A stretch of 35,157 nucleotides of DNA, taken from Bacteroidota bacterium (GTDB lineage: Bacteria; Bacteroidota; Ignavibacteria; Kapaibacteriales; UBA961). Below, one piece after another: positions 35,107 through 35,157 of the stretch. The DNA is taken from the NCBI GenBank assembly GCA_018266765.1, contig JAFDZU010000066.1, positions 1-35,157 on the forward strand. Direction: 5' to 3'. Positions within the stretch are counted from its first letter, which is position 1, and every line of letters starts with the position of its first letter. Below the pieces are notes generated by a model that saw only the letters and a program-made list of their open reading frames with translations, had not been told where the DNA came from and made no database searches. A program made the translations under genes and the position numbers.

Positions 35107-35157
35107 TTATTTAACAAGGACAATTTGTTCAGTAGCGACACCTGAATCAGAGCGCAA
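35107..35157 (-). CDS. T9SS-sorted protein, C-terminal end (partial)
   Basis: The minus strand from the window edge to a TAA at 35107-35109 reads LRSDSGVATEQIVLVK, which matches the last strand of T9SS type A sorting domains (ending in a hydrophobic strand plus basic residue, after a 'G..T..' turn). The body of the protein is outside the window. It lies 20 bp upstream of the OmpA-domain gene, so both may be on one transcript. Confidence 0.65.
   Translation of the reverse strand: MRSDSGVATEQIVLVK

Noticed and set aside
1-35157. CRISPR arrays, tRNA and rRNA genes
   Set aside because: No regularly spaced repeats, cloverleaf-like segments or rRNA-like conserved stretches were noticed in the intergenic regions.

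Overview
The window is AT-rich (roughly one third G+C by eye) bacterial chromosome, most likely from the Bacteroidota / Ignavibacteria-Kapabacteria side of the FCB group. The evidence is two proteins with type IX secretion (T9SS) C-terminal sorting domains (7155-8258, and a fragment at the right edge), a TonB-dependent receptor with a carboxypeptidase-regulatory N-terminal domain, an OmpA-type envelope protein, Bacteroidota-like Crp/Fnr regulator and promoter -7 boxes (TAnnTTTG), and start sites mostly without a clear Shine-Dalgarno. I cannot fix the genus.

Layout. 1-1928 (minus): an operon of a DUF421 membrane protein, a small membrane protein, an exported protein and a HAD hydrolase cut by the window edge. 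1929-2186: a strongly structured divergent intergenic region with a terminator and a competing antiterminator directly upstream of the next gene. 2187-7162 (plus): a two-gene operon, a catalytically degenerate GH2-like exported domain fused to a polytopic membrane domain, followed by a VIT/VWA protein with an AgmX/PglI (TonB-like) C-terminus. 7155-8258 (minus): a T9SS cargo protein. 8293-10820: an accessory island with a Crp/Fnr regulator, an F420-type NADP oxidoreductase and a SnoaL-like lipoprotein, flanked by ~100-bp imperfect direct repeats. It ends in an attC-like imperfect palindrome and interrupts what looks like the tail of a truncated gene.

10883-15445 (minus) is housekeeping: infC-rpmI-rplT, a strong terminator, pheS, a DAACS symporter and adk. 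lysS diverges from infC. 17261-18430 (minus) is an outer-membrane transporter-like protein. 18819-21921 (plus) holds a CoxE-like VWA protein and a lipoprotein with a C39/papain-like Cys-His-Asp pattern. 21981-23388 (minus) holds a TPR protein and a small HicB-like protein. 23605-27904 (plus) holds an S10 serine carboxypeptidase, a LolD-type ABC ATPase and hslV-hslU, convergent with nth (endonuclease III). 28683-31440 (plus) is a lipoprotein/TonB-receptor pair. 31445-35157 (minus) holds a CPBP intramembrane protease, a small winged-helix-like protein, a double-OmpA-domain envelope protein and the tail of a T9SS cargo protein.

The most interesting parts are the putative transcription attenuator at 1975-2166 with the unusual membrane operon it precedes, and the integron-cassette-like island at 8448-10819. 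No CRISPR array, tRNA, rRNA, integrase or complete insertion sequence was seen.
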